Source: Spiribacter salinus M19-40
GTDB taxonomy: Bacteria; Pseudomonadota; Gammaproteobacteria; Nitrococcales; Nitrococcaceae
NCBI RefSeq assembly: GCF_000319575.2
Contig: NC_021291.1
Coordinates: forward strand, 682,001 to 746,000
DNA: 64,000 bases
Direction of reading: 5' to 3'
This document shows, in pieces, positions 45,585 to 54,798 of the stretch. Positions within the stretch are counted from its first letter, which is position 1, and the number at the start of each line of letters is the position of its first letter. The notes beneath the pieces are model-generated. The model searched no databases. It saw only the letters and a program-made list of their open reading frames with translations, and was not told the DNA's origin. Both the position numbers and the translations under genes were made by a program.

Positions 45585-46523
45585 ATGCAGCCCATCCCGG
45601 CAGTCCACCATCCCGACTACACGTTTCCTCTGCCAGCTCGGCATCCCTTTCCCATGGAGAAGTTCCGCCTGCTGCGCCAACATCTGGACGCCTTGGGGGA
45701 TTCACTCGAATGGCATCAGCCGACGCCGATTTCATTGGCGGCACTTAAGCAAGTGCACGATGCGGACTACATCGAAGCGCTCGTGAAAGGGCAGTTGGAT
45801 GAGCGCGCGCAGCGTCGCAGCGGTTTTCCCTGGTCAGAGGCGCTTGTACGTCGGGTGCGCCTTGAAACGGGTGGGACGCTGCTCGGCGCACGGCTTGCGC
45901 TCACCGACGGGCTCGCCTTGAACGCAGCCGGCGGGACGCACCACGCGCACGCCGACTTTGCGAGTGGGTATTGTTTGATTAATGACCTGGCCGTTGTCGC
46001 TATGGAGCTTTTGCGACGCGGCGAGGTGGAGCGGCTGCTGATCATTGATCTTGACGTCCATCAGGGGGATGGAACGGCCCGGCTTCTCGCTAATGAGCCG
46101 AGGGCCTTTACGTTCTCGATGCATGCTGGCCGCAATTTCCCGGCGCGAAAGGCCAGTAGCGATGAAGATATCGCGCTGGAGAGCGCAACGGCGGATGATG
46201 CCTACCTTGCGGTTCTCCAGCAGGCAATTCCTCGGCTCATACAATCCGTTCGCCCGGGTTTGGTGATTTATGACGCGGGTGCTGACGTTCACAAGGCCGA
46301 TCGACTGGGTCACTTGGCGCTAACGGACACAGGGCTCAGAGCGCGAGATGCTGCTGTGATCGAGACGGTACGAGGCGCTGGGTTGCCGCTGCTTGCCGTC
46401 ATCGGTGGCGGCTATGACCGTGACACCCCAGCGCTCGTCGCCCGGCATGCCATGGTTTTTGAGGAAGCGGTGCGCGCGCGTGAGCGAACCCCCTATAATG
46501 AGGACCATGAACCGGGGGCATAG
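45585..46523 (+). CDS. Histone deacetylase-like amidohydrolase (HDAC/AcuC family)
   Basis: 312 aa zinc hydrolase of the arginase/deacetylase fold. It begins with the family substrate rim VHHPDYTFPLPARHPFPMEKF. Active-site elements are AAGGTHHAHADFASGYCLINDLAV (double His, about residues 112-135), zinc ligands in IDLDVHQGDGTARL (about 152-165), the zinc Asp in IYDAGADVHKADRLGHLALTDTGL (about 226-249) and the GGGY tyrosine (about 268). Bacterial members deacetylate small acetylated amines such as acetylpolyamines, or proteins; substrate unknown here. It starts five bases after dgkA and ends seven bases before the PagL-like gene, so co-transcription is likely. Confidence 0.91.
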   Translation: MQPIPAVHHPDYTFPLPARHPFPMEKFRLLRQHLDALGDSLEWHQPTPISLAALKQVHDADYIEALVKGQLDERAQRRSGFPWSEALVRRVRLETGGTLLGARLALTDGLALNAAGGTHHAHADFASGYCLINDLAVVAMELLRRGEVERLLIIDLDVHQGDGTARLLANEPRAFTFSMHAGRNFPARKASSDEDIALESATADDAYLAVLQQAIPRLIQSVRPGLVIYDAGADVHKADRLGHLALTDTGLRARDAAVIETVRGAGLPLLAVIGGGYDRDTPALVARHAMVFEEAVRARERTPYNEDHEPGA

Positions 46524-46529
46524 GGGGCA

Positions 46530-47069
46530 ATGATGTTCACCACTGGGCGATGGCGCACGGCAATTGGGCTGCTTCTGCTGGCAGTTGGGTCGAGTGCGTG
46601 GGGGCAGTCCCCTGTTGAAACGCGAGAGATGGGGCTCCGCAGCGGGACAGGCGATCATTACGACATGATTGAGGTGTATGGGCGGCAGTCTGCCGACTGG
46701 GTCGAGGACGACCTATTGCGTGGCGTGTTGCCCAAGCGGGTCAGTGCGCAGTGGGATGTGAGCCTCGGCTACTGGGAAGGACGCGAGAACGACTCGGGCT
46801 TCTTCACTATTGGTCCGGTTTTTGAGATTCAGGCGGCAAAGACGTGGTACTGGCGTCTTGGTGTTCAGCCAACGCTGATTTCCAGTCATGAGGATGCAGG
46901 ACGCGATCTGGGCGGTCCTTTCCAGTTCACCAGTCACCTTGGTTTGGCCTGGGCACCGCCAGGTGCGCTTGTGCTCGGCGTTCGCGTACAGCACACCTCC
47001 AATGCCCGCCTTTACAGCTCCAACCCAGGGGTCGATACCTTATCGCTTGAGGCGGGTTACGCCTTTTAA
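46530..47069 (+). CDS. pagL: PagL-like lipid A 3-O-deacylase (outer membrane)
   Basis: 179 aa. The signal peptide MFTTGRWRTAIGLLLLAVGSSAWG precedes an eight-strand barrel-like sequence, with the terminal residue Phe (EAGYAF) for BAM insertion. The active-site segment RVQHTSNARLY holds His155 and Ser157, matching the His-x-Ser of PagL. Twelve residues after the Ser, where Pseudomonas PagL (from memory) has the third triad residue Glu, this protein has Asp169 in NPGVD. PagL removes the 3-O acyl chain of lipid A in the outer membrane. The stop is shared with the converging AEC gene in TTAA (47066-47069). Confidence 0.85.
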   Translation: MMFTTGRWRTAIGLLLLAVGSSAWGQSPVETREMGLRSGTGDHYDMIEVYGRQSADWVEDDLLRGVLPKRVSAQWDVSLGYWEGRENDSGFFTIGPVFEIQAAKTWYWRLGVQPTLISSHEDAGRDLGGPFQFTSHLGLAWAPPGALVLGVRVQHTSNARLYSSNPGVDTLSLEAGYAF

Positions 47070-48010
47070 CCGGGTGCGGTGTAAAGCCAACCAATGAGCA
47101 CCGAGATCGTCACAACCGAGGCGGCGGTGGAGATAAAGATTGCCGTCGAGATTTGCTCCGGTCGGCGCTCGTAGCGCTGCGCGAGCACATACACGTTCGC
47201 TGCGATCGGCAAGGCGGCCTGCAGTATGGCAACCGATGCCCATACGGCGGGCAGCTTGAATACCCAGATGGCCATCAGCGCGACAAGCGCCGGGTGCATG
47301 AAAAGCTTCATGCTGACGAGATAGGCGGTCTCAGTGGCACCTTCTCGCATCGGTCGACCGGCTAGCGTTGCGCCGAGTGCAAACAGGGCACATGGACCAG
47401 CCGCGCCCGCCAAAAGGCCACCATAGCGAAGGATCGGCTCGGGCACCGGTGCGGAGAGCAGATTGAGCGTCACGCCAACCAAACCCGCGGTGACGATGGG
47501 ATTGCGGATCACACCGGCGCCGATTTGCCCGAGGAAAGCCAGACCGCGGCGGCCGCCGCCCAGATCGCCCTCGACGACCGCGGTGGCCAGTCCGAGCATG
47601 ACGATCGTGTCGCCCATCACAATCAATACCGCAGGCAGCGCGGCTTCGCTGCCGTAAAGCAGAATGATCAAGGGCAGGCCAATGAACCCGACATTGGAGA
47701 AAACCCCCCCTAATGACTGAATGGCGGCATCCGCAGGCCGAAGGCGAAACAGTCGCCGCCCGAGGAATAGGAGCAGACCGAACAGGGCAATGCCCGGCAG
47801 ATAATAACTCGCAAGAAGGCCGGCGACCGCGCCGGTTGCCGCGGGTGCCTGGAAGGTTTCGATCAACAGCAGCGCAGGCAAGGCGAAGTAGAAGACGAAC
47901 GTGTTGAGCCCGGCCACTGTGGTCTCGCCTAGCATGCCCCCGCGCGCAGCCAAATAGCCGGTAAAAATCAGCGCAAAGAAGGGCAGCGCAAGATTGACGA
48001 CGGCCTGCAT
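47066..48010 (-). CDS. AEC-family (auxin efflux carrier-like) transporter
   Basis: 314 aa membrane protein with about ten helices in two five-helix halves. It begins MQAVVNLALPFFALIFTGYLAARGGMLGETTVAGLNTFVFYFALPALLL, the AEC N-terminus. The crossover-type segment LGGVFSNVGFIGLPLIILLYGSEAALP is near residues 98-124, and PCALFALGATLAG near 211. Bacterial members (for example MleP, MdcF) export malonate, malate or other small acids, so substrate is open. It converges on the PagL-like gene and is divergent from the DASS transporter. Confidence 0.88.
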   Translation of the reverse strand: MQAVVNLALPFFALIFTGYLAARGGMLGETTVAGLNTFVFYFALPALLLIETFQAPAATGAVAGLLASYYLPGIALFGLLLFLGRRLFRLRPADAAIQSLGGVFSNVGFIGLPLIILLYGSEAALPAVLIVMGDTIVMLGLATAVVEGDLGGGRRGLAFLGQIGAGVIRNPIVTAGLVGVTLNLLSAPVPEPILRYGGLLAGAAGPCALFALGATLAGRPMREGATETAYLVSMKLFMHPALVALMAIWVFKLPAVWASVAILQAALPIAANVYVLAQRYERRPEQISTAIFISTAASVVTISVLIGWLYTAPG

Positions 48011-48111
48011 GGGAATCCCCGGAACCCGTAAAACCGAGAGTCTATCGGTTTGTGGTGACCCCGGCGAGGCGATCTGTCAGGTCAGCCCGGGGGTGGGTAT
48101 GATTTGCCCCC

Positions 48112-49497
48112 ATGCGATTACGAGTTGATGCCTCCAGCGTGTTGGTGGGTAGTGCGCTTCTCGGTGCACTGTGGGTTGTGTGGATGCCGCCAGCTTGGCT
48201 TCCAGCGGGGACGGGAGCGGCTACCAGTGTCGTCCTTGTCACGATTGCGCTGCTCGCGACCGGGGTGGTGGCTGAAGCCGTCACGATCTTGCTGTTTTTT
48301 CTGGCGGCAATGCTTTTCGCCATCGCGCCCGCATCCGTGGTGTTTTCCGGCTTTGCGTCCAGTGCGTTCTGGATCATTTTTGGCGGCTTGATCCTTGGCA
48401 TGGCGATTCGTCATACCGGCCTGGGTCAGGCCCTTGCCAGTGCACTTTTGCAACGCCTGCCCGGATGGTATCCACTCGTCATTGCGGGGACGGTTTTGGT
48501 GGGATTGCTCCTTGCCTTTGTGATGCCGGGTGCGATGGGGCGGATGGTGCTTCTGGTGCCGATCGCAATCGCCGTGGCTGAGCGTCTTGGCTTTGGCGAG
48601 GCCGACAATGGCCGTGTGGCGATCGTGCTTGGCGCTATATTCGGGACGCACACCGGTTCGTTTTCCATCCTGCCCTCCAATACACCAAATGTCGTGTGGT
48701 CCGGCGCGATGGAGTCGGTCCATGGCCTCGAGATCGGGTATCTAGACTATTTATGGTGGCATTTTCCCGTACTTGGGTTATTGCGCTCGATATTGCTCGT
48801 GGCATTGCTGGTCGTCATTTTCCCGGATCAGTTACGCAAGCGAGATGAAGCACCCGGTAGCGCAGCTGATGCCCTGACGGATGATCAGCGGTTATTGCGT
48901 TGGGTGCTCGTGGTAGCGCTTGGCCTGTGGGCAACGGATTTTATTCACGGTGTTGGCCCGGCATGGGTTGCCCTTGGGGCTGCGGTTGGTTGCCTGCTAG
49001 CCGGGCAACGGCTCGTACCTGCAAAGCCACTTGCGGCATTGGATATGGGCCCGCTAGTGCTCGTCGCTGGTGTCCTCGGGTTGGGGGCGGTCGTTGCAGA
49101 GCTCGGTATGGGGGAGGCCGCTTTTAACCAGTTGCTCCCTTACCTGCCACTCGCAGCAGGCGCTGATGCGCTCAATTACGCGTTTGTGAGTCTTGGTGGC
49201 GTCGGCTTGGCCGTTTTGACGACAATGCCGGGTGTGCCCGCCATCGGTGTGCCTTTGGGTGAGACGCTGGCCGAATCCACCGGCTGGTCCATCGAGTCCG
49301 TGATGATCGTCCTTGCCGCCTCCTACTCGACTTACTTGCTACCTTATCAGGCGCCGCCAATTCTTATTGGCGCTCAGCTTGGCGGGATTCCGTGGCGTTC
49401 TCTGGTCTGGTTTACGTTTGTGTTTGCACTACTCAGCATCGTGGTCATTTTCCCGTTTCACTACCTCTGGCTCTTATTGATTGGCGTGCTCGGGTAG
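48112..49497 (+). CDS. Anion permease, SLC13/DASS type
   Basis: 461 aa integral membrane protein with about eleven helices and no signal peptide. Features of the Na+/sulfate-dicarboxylate family are PASVVFSGFASSAFWIIFGGLILGMAIRHTGLGQALA (about residues 80-116) and LGAIFGTHTGSFSILPSNTPNVVWSGAME (about 174-202, the first Ser-Asn-Thr-like site). The second half includes TTMPGVPAIGVPLGETLAESTGW and LLPYQAPPILIGAQLGGIPW (about 416-435). Substrate (sulfate, di- or tricarboxylate) cannot be told. No linked enzyme genes help. Confidence 0.82.
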   Translation: MRLRVDASSVLVGSALLGALWVVWMPPAWLPAGTGAATSVVLVTIALLATGVVAEAVTILLFFLAAMLFAIAPASVVFSGFASSAFWIIFGGLILGMAIRHTGLGQALASALLQRLPGWYPLVIAGTVLVGLLLAFVMPGAMGRMVLLVPIAIAVAERLGFGEADNGRVAIVLGAIFGTHTGSFSILPSNTPNVVWSGAMESVHGLEIGYLDYLWWHFPVLGLLRSILLVALLVVIFPDQLRKRDEAPGSAADALTDDQRLLRWVLVVALGLWATDFIHGVGPAWVALGAAVGCLLAGQRLVPAKPLAALDMGPLVLVAGVLGLGAVVAELGMGEAAFNQLLPYLPLAAGADALNYAFVSLGGVGLAVLTTMPGVPAIGVPLGETLAESTGWSIESVMIVLAASYSTYLLPYQAPPILIGAQLGGIPWRSLVWFTFVFALLSIVVIFPFHYLWLLLIGVLG

Positions 49498-49609
49498 ATC
49501 TGTGCCGCTGTGGATCGGGGTCGTTGCCAAATGATCGCTTGTCAGGGTTATGCTGCGGCGCGAAAATTACCCCAGTATCAGTTATTAACCACTACAAGCG
49601 GAGTTTTCG

Positions 49610-49987
49610 GTGCAGGAGCAGTTTCTTCAGACCGCAGAGACCCTTTCCTGGGATCTCGAGACGCAGATCGACCGCCTCGATGAGTTCGTGCGCGCCTACG
49701 GTGCGGCTGGTCGAATGGATGCAGAACTCTCCGAAATCGGACTCTCGGTCGGCCAGTCTTTTCATCGCGAAGCCCTCTGCCGCGCCATGCTCAGCTTTAT
49801 CGAGCGCCTGGGGGCAGCCGGTGCGTTTTCGCATTTTCTCCACCGCCAGCTACAGCGCATGACGGCGGAGGCGAATGCGGCGCCCAGTCCTGTGCCTGAA
49901 CACTCGTCTGGTGTCTTGAGCGCTCTCGTGCGGCGGTGGCTTCCCAGCCGTGAGGCTCGTGCTGGCCGGCAGGCAGTGGCATCCTGA
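49610..49987 (+). CDS. Small unknown protein, helical
   Basis: 125 aa, not recognised. The start is a GTG at 49610 (after AGCGGAG, 49597-49603). Residues 1-85 look like several amphipathic helices (QTAETLSWDLETQIDRLDEFVRAYG, MLSFIERLGAAGAFSHFLHRQLQRM). The last ~40 residues are Pro/Ala/Arg-rich and probably disordered. It has no signal peptide or membrane helix. It ends five bases before the amidotransferase ATG, so the two may share a transcript. Candidate promoter elements TTGCCA (49524) and TATGCT (49549) have 19-bp spacing and are weak. Confidence 0.6.
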   Translation: MQEQFLQTAETLSWDLETQIDRLDEFVRAYGAAGRMDAELSEIGLSVGQSFHREALCRAMLSFIERLGAAGAFSHFLHRQLQRMTAEANAAPSPVPEHSSGVLSALVRRWLPSREARAGRQAVAS

Positions 49988-49992
49988 CGTTG

Positions 49993-50736
49993 ATGGCATT
50001 GAGCGAGTCTGCACTACGAACGATCGGTATCCTGCTCTGCGACGACCTGCACGAGGAGTTGCGGACGCGCTGGTCGTCCTATCTATCGCTGTTTGAAACG
50101 CTGGTGGCGGATGAAGTCGATGACCTCACGGCCGTTGGCTATCGCGTTCATGCCGGGGAGTGGCCAGCAGGCCCGGATGCGGCAGACGCATGGTTGGTGA
50201 CTGGCAGCCGGGCGAGCGTTCATGAGCCACCAGAGTGGGTGGCGCCGTTGCAGGCATTCGTGCGACAGATTCATGCAGCCGGTCAGCCGTTGGTCGGTGT
50301 GTGCTTTGGGCATCAGCTGGTTCACTCTGCATTGGGTGGTCGTACTGAGCGCTCGGCGCGCGGGTGGCATCTTGGCAGCTACCCGGTTGAATGCCATACC
50401 GGCTTTGCCGGCTTACCGGCGGGTGGACCATTGCGGCTATTAGCGGTTCACCAGGATCAAGTGGTTGAGCCAGCACCTGGCTTTCAGCGGTTGGCCAGCA
50501 GTCCCGATTGTCACTGGTATGCGAGTTACCACGAGCAGGTGTTCACGATTCAGGGTCATCCGGAATTCGATCGGGAGTTCTTCTCCGCGCTGATGCAGCG
50601 GGTACGTCAGAAGGCGGGGAATCAGGCGGTTGACGCGGCGCTCGGTGCCTTACCGCCCGACGATGACACGCTCGCCATACGCCGTTTCATGCGTGACTGG
50701 CTACGCGGGCGGGCAGCGCTTAGCGACGCGCGTTAA
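49993..50736 (+). CDS. Class I glutamine amidotransferase-like protein
   Basis: 247 aa; ATG at 49993 preferred over the TTG three bases earlier. The nucleophile elbow GVCFGHQLVHSALGGRTERSARGWHLG (Cys at about residue 97) and the catalytic His/Glu in FTIQGHPEFDREFF (about 180-193) are intact. The architecture is a free-standing GuaA-type amidotransferase, like yeast YLR126C or bacterial peptidase C26-like proteins, with no synthase domain fused or adjacent. Its target is unknown. Its end overlaps the hexR end on the other strand by 17 bp. Confidence 0.87.
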   Translation: MALSESALRTIGILLCDDLHEELRTRWSSYLSLFETLVADEVDDLTAVGYRVHAGEWPAGPDAADAWLVTGSRASVHEPPEWVAPLQAFVRQIHAAGQPLVGVCFGHQLVHSALGGRTERSARGWHLGSYPVECHTGFAGLPAGGPLRLLAVHQDQVVEPAPGFQRLASSPDCHWYASYHEQVFTIQGHPEFDREFFSALMQRVRQKAGNQAVDAALGALPPDDDTLAIRRFMRDWLRGRAALSDAR

Positions 50737-51568
50737 GCACGGTCTTGATCTGCCCCAGACGCTCGCGGCCCGCAGCGCCTGCCCGCAGCGCAACCCCCAC
50801 CGCGAGGACATCCAGTAGCGCAAGATGAGTCAGCCGCGAGAGCATCGGGGTGTAGACGTCGGTATCTTCGTCAACTTCGACATGCAGGCGAACCGTTGCC
50901 AGCTTTGCCAGAGGCGTGCCGGGCCGGGTCAGGCCGATGATAGGGATCTCGCGTTGCTGAGCGATGGCGAGGCTATCGAGCAAGTCCCGGCTGCGCCCGG
51001 TATGCGAGATGGCTATGATCACCGCATCCGGAGGAATAACGGCCGCGGAAATCGCGTGATTATGGGGATCAGTATAGGCAGCGACCGGCGACCCGAGGCG
51101 GAAGAACTTGTGCTGGGCATCTTCAGCGACGAGCCCAGATGCGCCGTGGCCATAGAGCTCGATACGGCTGGCGTTAGCAAGTAACCCAATGGCGCGCTCG
51201 AGCGCCTGATGGTCCAGGTTGTTGCGCGTTTGGATCAACGTCGCGATCTGTCGGTCCATCACCTTGGCGGCGAGGCCCTCAAGCGGCTCATTGCTCGCCA
51301 CATCCATCACGCCGGCGGGTTGTGTCGTCGCCAGGCTCCGTGTCAGCGCCAGTTTGAACGACTGTATGCCGCGGTAACCGAGGCGTTGGCAGAAACGCAC
51401 CACGCTTGGCTCGCTCACGCCGGCCTGAGCGGCGATACGGGCGATCGGCTGATTGATGACCGTGTGGGGCTGGGCGAGGATTCGATCGGCGACTTTGCCC
51501 TCTGATGGCGGCAGGCGATCCCGCTCCGTGCTGATTCGGGCGAGTAGCGGTGATGAGTGCGCCGTCAT
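50720..51568 (-). CDS. hexR: HexR, RpiR-family repressor of central sugar metabolism
   Basis: 282 aa. The N-terminal RpiR helix-turn-helix is INQPIARIAAQAGVSEPSVVRFCQRLGYRGIQSFKLALTRSL (about residues 38-79), followed by a SIS sugar-phosphate domain (IELYGHGASGLVAEDAQHKFFRLG and IAISHTGRSRDLLDSLAIAQ). In Pseudomonas HexR binds KDPG, which releases it from zwf, edd and gap operators. Here it is the last gene of zwf-pgl-glk-hexR, four bases overlapping glk (ATGA). Two HexR-like sites lie between zwf and edd, so it should repress both directions and itself. Confidence 0.92.
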   Translation of the reverse strand: MTAHSSPLLARISTERDRLPPSEGKVADRILAQPHTVINQPIARIAAQAGVSEPSVVRFCQRLGYRGIQSFKLALTRSLATTQPAGVMDVASNEPLEGLAAKVMDRQIATLIQTRNNLDHQALERAIGLLANASRIELYGHGASGLVAEDAQHKFFRLGSPVAAYTDPHNHAISAAVIPPDAVIIAISHTGRSRDLLDSLAIAQQREIPIIGLTRPGTPLAKLATVRLHVEVDEDTDVYTPMLSRLTHLALLDVLAVGVALRAGAAGRERLGQIKTVLNARR

Positions 51569-52533
51569 GCCGTCTCTTCCAGATAATGGGCAAGGCCGAG
51601 CAGGGCGGGCGCCTCATGGGTGATCAGCCATACCGGAATCTGGCGTAGATACTCATCAAAGCGGCCTTTCTGCTGCAAACGTGTGCGAAATGCCTGCCAG
51701 TCAAAGTGCTTGCCAAGCGCAGGAATCAGTCCACCGCCGATGTAAACACCGCCTCTCGCACCGGTCGCGAGCATGAGATCCCCCGTGGCACTGCCAAGGA
51801 TGCGGGTGAGCAGATCGATGGCCTCCAAGGCGATGGCATCGCCGGCTGTGGCAGCCTGGCCGATGGCCTCGGCATCCTGGGCTTGCGCCGTGCACTGATC
51901 CATGTGGCATAGCGCTGAGTAAACGGACTCAAGGCCTGTCCCCGAAGCGATTCGCTCGGCGCTGCAGTGACCGAAGCGGCGGTGAAGCTCGAGGATGAGT
52001 TCAGCCTCCCGGGCGTTGGTTGGCGCGACGCTGATATGGCCGCCTTCGGCTGCAAAAACTTGCCATTGTCCGTTGTGGGGCGTCATAAGCGTGGTCCCCA
52101 GGCCAGTTCCTGGTCCAAGGGCGATGCGCGGGGCATCGGGGTCTGGTGTGCCGGGCTGTATGGTCCGCAGGTCGTTGTCATTGAGTGTGGGCACGGCCCA
52201 GCCTTGGGCGACCCAGTCGTTGATGACTTCCAGGCGCTCCAGGCCGAGCTGCGCTTGCGTCTTCAATACCGAAAAGTGCCAGCCGGCGTTGGTTAAGCGG
52301 ACGTCATCGCCTGCTGCTGGGCTAGCCAGCGCGCAGGCCACTTGCCGGGGCGGTGGGCCGTCAACGCGGGTGAATGCGTCCGATAGCATCTCGGCGAGAT
52401 TGCCATAGTCGGCCGTCGCGAGCTGGCATAGCGTCTGAGGGCGTTGCTGCGGGCCTTTGACCACAGCGACGCGCACATTGGTCCCACCAATGTCGGCAAC
52501 CAGCCAGGGTTGATCAGGGCGACCAGTAGACAT
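51565..52533 (-). CDS. glk: Glucokinase
   Basis: 322 aa, Glk type (E. coli 321). ATP site LVADIGGTNVRVAVVKG (about residues 11-27), the substrate/catalytic Asp in LEVINDWVAQGWAVPTL (Asp at about 102) and RIALGPGTGLGTTLM (about 136-150) are as in the family. Later, EGGHISVAP and GARGGVYIGGGLIPAL are typical. It supplies glucose 6-phosphate to Zwf. The start lies 20 bases inside the end of pgl, so translation is coupled. Confidence 0.94.
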   Translation of the reverse strand: MSTGRPDQPWLVADIGGTNVRVAVVKGPQQRPQTLCQLATADYGNLAEMLSDAFTRVDGPPPRQVACALASPAAGDDVRLTNAGWHFSVLKTQAQLGLERLEVINDWVAQGWAVPTLNDNDLRTIQPGTPDPDAPRIALGPGTGLGTTLMTPHNGQWQVFAAEGGHISVAPTNAREAELILELHRRFGHCSAERIASGTGLESVYSALCHMDQCTAQAQDAEAIGQAATAGDAIALEAIDLLTRILGSATGDLMLATGARGGVYIGGGLIPALGKHFDWQAFRTRLQQKGRFDEYLRQIPVWLITHEAPALLGLAHYLEETA

Positions 52534-53227
52534 GAACCGGCACTCGGCGTTGGGCTAATAGGGCCTGGACGGGGTGCTGACGGGCATCATCCGCGGCCGC
52601 GGCGTTTTGAATCGCATCCCACTTGGCAGCGCCGCTGAGGTGCAATGCGATCCACCGGCTTTCCAGCAATGTGGCGAGTGTGAGGCTCAGGCGCGCATGG
52701 GGTTCGCTGGGCGCACGAGTCGTCGCGCAATGGGCTTCCGTGTCCTGTGAGAGGGCGCGCGTGCTGGCCGCATCACCTGGGAAGAGTGAGGCGAAATGGG
52801 CGTCATCGCCCATGCCGAGAATCACGGCGTCGAAGGGTCTGGGCAGCATGCCAAGTGCTGCGCCGCAAGCCGCCTCATCGGCTCGATCATCCACGCCATC
52901 ACGATGCAGTGGCTGGAAGTGGGCGTCGGCCGCTTTGTCTTTCAGGAGGACCTCCTGAACCAGTCGCGCATTGCTGTTTGGGTCTGTTTGCGGGACCCGG
53001 CGCTCGTCGGTGAGGCTGACGTAGACGGACGCCCAGGGCAGCTCGAGAGATCGCAGTGCCTCAAACAGGGGGATAGGCGTGCGCCCGCCCGGGACGAGCA
53101 GGCTGGCACGACCGCGGGCCCGCACGGCAAAGCCGATAATATCCGCCACCCGGGATGCGAGCGCCTCAGCCGCGCGGCTGGCGCTGGGGAAGCGCTGGGC
53201 GGATTCCAGTGTCTGTGTGGCAGACAT
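52514..53227 (-). CDS. pgl: 6-phosphogluconolactonase
   Basis: 237 aa of the DevB/NagB-like family. The Gly-rich motif LLVPGGRTPIPLFEALRSL is near residues 43-61, VSLTDERRVPQTDPNSNARLV near 71-91 and the conserved ILGMGDDAHFASLFPGD near 135-151. It hydrolyses 6-phosphogluconolactone made by Zwf. Start ATG overlaps the zwf stop (TGATG). It is the second gene of the zwf-pgl-glk-hexR operon. Confidence 0.94.
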   Translation of the reverse strand: MSATQTLESAQRFPSASRAAEALASRVADIIGFAVRARGRASLLVPGGRTPIPLFEALRSLELPWASVYVSLTDERRVPQTDPNSNARLVQEVLLKDKAADAHFQPLHRDGVDDRADEAACGAALGMLPRPFDAVILGMGDDAHFASLFPGDAASTRALSQDTEAHCATTRAPSEPHARLSLTLATLLESRWIALHLSGAAKWDAIQNAAAADDARQHPVQALLAQRRVPVHVYWSP

Positions 53228-54690
53228 CAGCTCTCCTCGTGCCAGCTCGCGTCTTCGCGCCCCAACAGGGCGCTGGAGGCGGCAGGCCCCCAGGTACCTG
53301 CGGTATAGGGTTTGGGCGCATCACCGGCGGTGTCCCAGGCCTGCAGGATGGGTTCGATCCAGTCCCAGGCGGAATAAAGCTCGTCACGGCGCATGAACAG
53401 CGTGAGCCGGCCGCGCAGAACGTCCATGAGCAATCGCTCATAGGCATCGGCCTGGCGCCCTTGAAACGCCTCAGCGAAATCGAGGTTCAGGGCCACCGGA
53501 CGGAGCTCCATCTGATCGCCCGGGCTCTTCGCCATCATGTGCATGCGCACGCCCTCGTCGGGCTGTAGCCGAATAACGAGCCGGTTCGGCTGTCCGGCGC
53601 CATAGGTCACATGAAAGATAGAATGGGGGACATCGCGGAAGTTGACGACAATCTCGGCAGTACGCTCCTGCAGGCGCTTGCCCGTGCGCAGATAAAACGG
53701 CACGCCGGCCCAGCGCCAGTTCGCAAGCTCGGTGCGCAGCGCAACAAATGTCTCGGTGCGGCTGTCGCCAGGCACACCTTCCTCGTCAAGATAGCCGCTG
53801 ACGGGCTGGCCATTAATCGCCCCCGCCCGGTACTGGCCACGGACCGTATTGCGCAACGCGTCCTTGCCCTCGAGGCGGGTGAGGGCACGCAGGACTTTCA
53901 GTTTTTCATCCCGCACCGCGTCGGCTTCGATGCTGGTCGGCGGTTCCATGGCGATGATGCAGAGCAGCTGCAGCAGATGATTCTGAACCATGTCGCGGAG
54001 CGCGCCCGTGCGATCATAGAACCCCGCCCGGCCACTTACGCCGACCTGCTCGGCAACACTGATCTGCACATCGCGCACCCAGTCGCGGCGCCATAGCGGT
54101 TCAAAGAGCATGTTGCCAAAGCGCAGTGCCATAAGGTTCTGTACCGTCTCCTTGCCCAAGTAGTGATCAATTCGATAGATCGCATCCTCGGCAAAGATCG
54201 CCCCAATCCGCTCGCTGATGGCCTGTGCTGAGGCCAGGTCATGTCCCAGGGGCTTTTCGAGCACGACCCGCGCCTGGGCCGAGACCAGACCGTGGTCGTT
54301 GAGATGCTCGCAGATATCGACAAAGTGCCTCGGTGCCACTGCAAGGTAGAACACCCGACAGTGGGCCTCTCGGCCGGCAAGCGCCTCGGCGAGGTCGGCA
54401 AAGCCGCGGGGTTCGCTCGCATCCACCGAGACAAACTGCAGCCGCTCGGTAAACGACTGCCAGTCGCCTTCGGTGAGCTCGTCGGCCGCGAGTCGCGTGG
54501 CGAGATTCTCGCGCACTCGCTCGATGAATGCGCTCCGGTCCAGTTCGGATCGCGCGGTGGCGATGATCCGGCCGTTATCCGGGAGCTGGCCGGCGCTATG
54601 ACGGCGATAGAGCGCTGGCAGCAACTTGCGCATGGAAAGATCGCCGGTGGCGCCAAACAGCACGAGGTCGAACGGAGCGAGTGATTCCAC
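53227..54690 (-). CDS. zwf: Glucose-6-phosphate 1-dehydrogenase
   Basis: 487 aa (E. coli 491). The start is a GTG (54690-54688) with GGGAGG five bases upstream. The nucleotide motif [20 protein letters not shown] is near residues 12-31. The substrate site [19 protein letters not shown] (about 172-190) contains the catalytic His-Tyr-Lys set. It oxidises glucose 6-phosphate, opening both the pentose phosphate and Entner-Doudoroff routes. It is divergent from edd, with HexR-type operators in the 128-bp spacer. Confidence 0.97.
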   Translation of the reverse strand: MESLAPFDLVLFGATGDLSMRKLLPALYRRHSAGQLPDNGRIIATARSELDRSAFIERVRENLATRLAADELTEGDWQSFTERLQFVSVDASEPRGFADLAEALAGREAHCRVFYLAVAPRHFVDICEHLNDHGLVSAQARVVLEKPLGHDLASAQAISERIGAIFAEDAIYRIDHYLGKETVQNLMALRFGNMLFEPLWRRDWVRDVQISVAEQVGVSGRAGFYDRTGALRDMVQNHLLQLLCIIAMEPPTSIEADAVRDEKLKVLRALTRLEGKDALRNTVRGQYRAGAINGQPVSGYLDEEGVPGDSRTETFVALRTELANWRWAGVPFYLRTGKRLQERTAEIVVNFRDVPHSIFHVTYGAGQPNRLVIRLQPDEGVRMHMMAKSPGDQMELRPVALNLDFAEAFQGRQADAYERLLMDVLRGRLTLFMRRDELYSAWDWIEPILQAWDTAGDAPKPYTAGTWGPAASSALLGREDASWHEES

Positions 54691-54707
54691 TGGGCCTCCC
54701 GGGCAGA

Positions 54708-54722
54708 TGTAGGAAAACTACA
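54708..54722. promoter_or_regulatory. HexR operator 1
   Basis: TGTAGGAAAACTACA is a palindrome (TGTAG-GAAAA-CTACA) that fits the HexR consensus, roughly TGTARTWWWAYTACA. It lies 18 bp upstream of the zwf GTG, where bound HexR would block zwf-pgl-glk-hexR. Confidence 0.82.
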
Positions 54723-54783
54723 AAAAATTATATCGGCCTATGGAGACGATCGGAAGGGCCGCGTTGGGAATCACGGCAGGCGC

Positions 54784-54798
54784 TGTAGTAAACTTTCA
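54784..54798. promoter_or_regulatory. HexR operator 2 (imperfect)
   Basis: TGTAGTAAACTTTCA keeps the left HexR half (TGTAGTAAA) and 13 of 15 consensus positions. It sits 20 bp upstream of the edd ATG and probably controls edd-eda. Confidence 0.65.

Noticed and set aside
46494-46499. TATAAT near the end of the HDAC-like gene as a promoter for the PagL-like gene
   Set aside because: No acceptable -35 is found 16-18 bp upstream and there is no TG extension. The genes are close enough to be co-transcribed, so this may be chance.
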